Shown piece after piece: positions 5,923 through 6,750 of a stretch of DNA of 6,750 nt. Position 1 is the stretch's first letter, and every line of letters begins with the position of its first letter. A program made the position numbers and the translations under genes. The notes under the pieces are model-generated. The model made no database searches, was not told the DNA's origin, and was given only the letters and a program-made list of their open reading frames with translations. The DNA comes from an uncultured Candidatus Saccharibacteria bacterium (GTDB lineage: Bacteria; Patescibacteriota; Saccharimonadia; Saccharimonadales; Saccharimonadaceae): positions 1 to 6,750 of the forward strand of contig CAOZKB010000056.1 of the NCBI GenBank assembly GCA_948571325.1, in the 5' to 3' direction.

Positions 5923-6750
5923 TAGTCATTGCTCCTTTCCGCGAGACCAATTGCCACCGCAAACTCACTCGCCACTGGTTGCAAAACCTGCTGCTGCTCT
6001 GGGCTTACTTTCACTAACTGCCACGGGTTACCCTGAGTTGTTGGAACATTCGTCTTTGCTTCAATATATTCCGCAATAAACGGAATCATCCCAGCAAAAC
6101 CGGACAAAATAATCCCACCCACTGGCGCATTCATATACTCTGACTGGAAAAACCTAATGCTCTTCGAAAGCTCGCTGGCAAAACTTTCCAATGTTGAATC
6201 CAAAGCCTTAAACACTTGTCCTTCAACTTTGTCTTGCGCCAAACCAAATTTCAGAATAAACTGCCGCGCCTGTTCCTCCTTGACGTTCAACGCCGACACC
6301 ACTGTGCGCACCAACAGTACAAATCCACCTGGAATGCTTCGCACTAATCTCGGCACGCCGCGGTACATCATCACAATATCCGTACTACGTTCACCCAAGT
6401 CAATAATCAACCTGGCATCTTGCGCTCCTGGTGGCATCAATGCGCGTGCCATTGCCAAACTCTCTGGCTCTTGCGCAATCACATTCAAACCATAAGATTC
6501 AATCATCTCCATTCGCGCTTCAGCAAAATCTACCGCCGTCGAAGAAATCAATACTTCTGCCTTGGTTGCATCATTTGGGCACACCCCCAAACTTACATAA
6601 TCCACTGTCGCCTCATCCAGTGGCATCGGAATATATTTATCCAGCTGATACTTCACTGTATTCATCAACTCGTTTTCGGGCTGATTCTCCACCTTCACAA
6701 TCGTAGTAAAGGTCTTCACGGCTGGCATACCCACCGCAATATTCTTAGTC
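5922..6750 (-). CDS. pilM: PilM, actin-like type IV pilus assembly ATPase (N-terminus outside window)
   Basis: Cytoplasmic actin/FtsA-fold protein that binds ATP and the PilN N-terminus, coupling the motor to the alignment complex. The visible part is 275 residues and the frame stays open past the window edge. It begins at the family segment around 'GMPAVKTFTTIVKV', which lies about 65-75 residues into a typical 350-residue PilM, so the first phosphate loop is missing. Visible motifs include the YIPMPLDEATVDY segment (visible residues about 39-51), characteristic of PilM, and the second phosphate motif IDLGERSTD (about 116-124) with RSIPGG (about 137-142). The adenosine-type motif GGIILSGFAGMIPFIAEYI (about 211-229) is followed by NPW, and the end is AVAIGLAERSND. 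The GTG at 6732-6734 is an internal valine, not a start. The stop shares one base with the pilN-like ATG. Confidence 0.95.
   Translation of the reverse strand, partial: TKNIAVGMPAVKTFTTIVKVENQPENELMNTVKYQLDKYIPMPLDEATVDYVSLGVCPNDATKAEVLISSTAVDFAEARMEMIESYGLNVIAQEPESLAMARALMPPGAQDARLIIDLGERSTDIVMMYRGVPRLVRSIPGGFVLLVRTVVSALNVKEEQARQFILKFGLAQDKVEGQVFKALDSTLESFASELSKSIRFFQSEYMNAPVGGIILSGFAGMIPFIAEYIEAKTNVPTTQGNPWQLVKVSPEQQQVLQPVASEFAVAIGLAERSND
5932..5937 (-). promoter_or_regulatory. Shine-Dalgarno for the pilN-like gene
   Basis: AAGGAG on the minus strand inside the last codons of pilM, nine bases from the ATG at 5920-5922. An out-of-frame ATG lies nearer (two bases after the GGAG), too close to be favoured. 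Confidence 0.6.

Noticed and set aside
386..6706. Numerous plus-strand open frames of 60-115 codons
   Set aside because: They lie antisense to well-supported genes, have compositions typical of reverse reading of the coding strand (rich in S, T, P, H), and show no recognisable domain or Shine-Dalgarno.
6732..6734. GTG as the start of PilM
   Set aside because: The frame continues open to the window edge, and the sequence here matches a point about 65-75 residues inside PilM; the first phosphate motif would be missing from a protein starting here.

Overview
The window is one block of a type IV pilus (T4P) locus, with every recognisable gene on the minus strand. In the direction of transcription (right to left) the order is pilM (5' end outside the window), an oversized pilN-like gene, a pilO-like gene, a small membrane protein of unknown family in the place where pilP would normally sit, pilB (extension ATPase) and pilT (retraction ATPase, C-terminus outside the window). 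No RNA genes, insertion sequences, CRISPR arrays or clear terminators are visible. The only non-coding stretch longer than a few bases is the 45 nt between pilB and pilT.

The organism looks like a Patescibacteria/CPR bacterium, most likely a Saccharibacteria (TM7) relative. This is inferred from the compact pilM-N-O-X-B-T arrangement, the mid-40s GC impression, a PilN/PilO pair without recognisable PilP lipoprotein or PilQ secretin features, and the sequence style of the ATPases. UGA is used as a stop: the pilO-like gene ends in two tandem in-frame TGA codons that overlap the next start. This argues against the UGA-glycine code of Gracilibacteria/Absconditabacteria. T4P-driven twitching motility and host attachment have been reported for episymbiotic Saccharibacteria, so the locus plausibly serves surface movement, host contact or DNA uptake.

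The genes should act as one machine. PilM (actin-like, cytoplasmic) binds the N-terminus of PilN. PilN and PilO form the membrane alignment complex and extend outside the cell. PilB hydrolyses ATP to extend the pilus and PilT to retract it. From pilM to pilB the genes overlap or abut (1 nt, 17 nt, 1 nt overlaps, then a 1 nt gap) and have Shine-Dalgarno sequences, so they look like one translationally coupled message. pilT is different: it has no well-placed Shine-Dalgarno, but an extended -10 element sits exactly where transcription would begin on its ATG.

The most unusual signal is a shared motif, C-x-D-x-D-x-N-G-x-L-x-x-x-E-L-x-x-C: a single EF-hand-type calcium loop bracketed by two cysteines with identical spacing. 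It occurs in two consecutive, otherwise dissimilar proteins (the PilO-like protein and the small protein after it), in each case outside the membrane. The three membrane-anchored proteins also carry 6, 4 and 4 cysteines in their predicted external parts, whereas the cytoplasmic proteins have about one each. This suggests a disulphide-stabilised, possibly calcium-responsive, assembly platform. Other oddities are a 462-residue PilN, a roughly 190-residue Pro/Ala/Lys-rich extension on PilT, and a PilB that has lost the usual four-cysteine zinc site.
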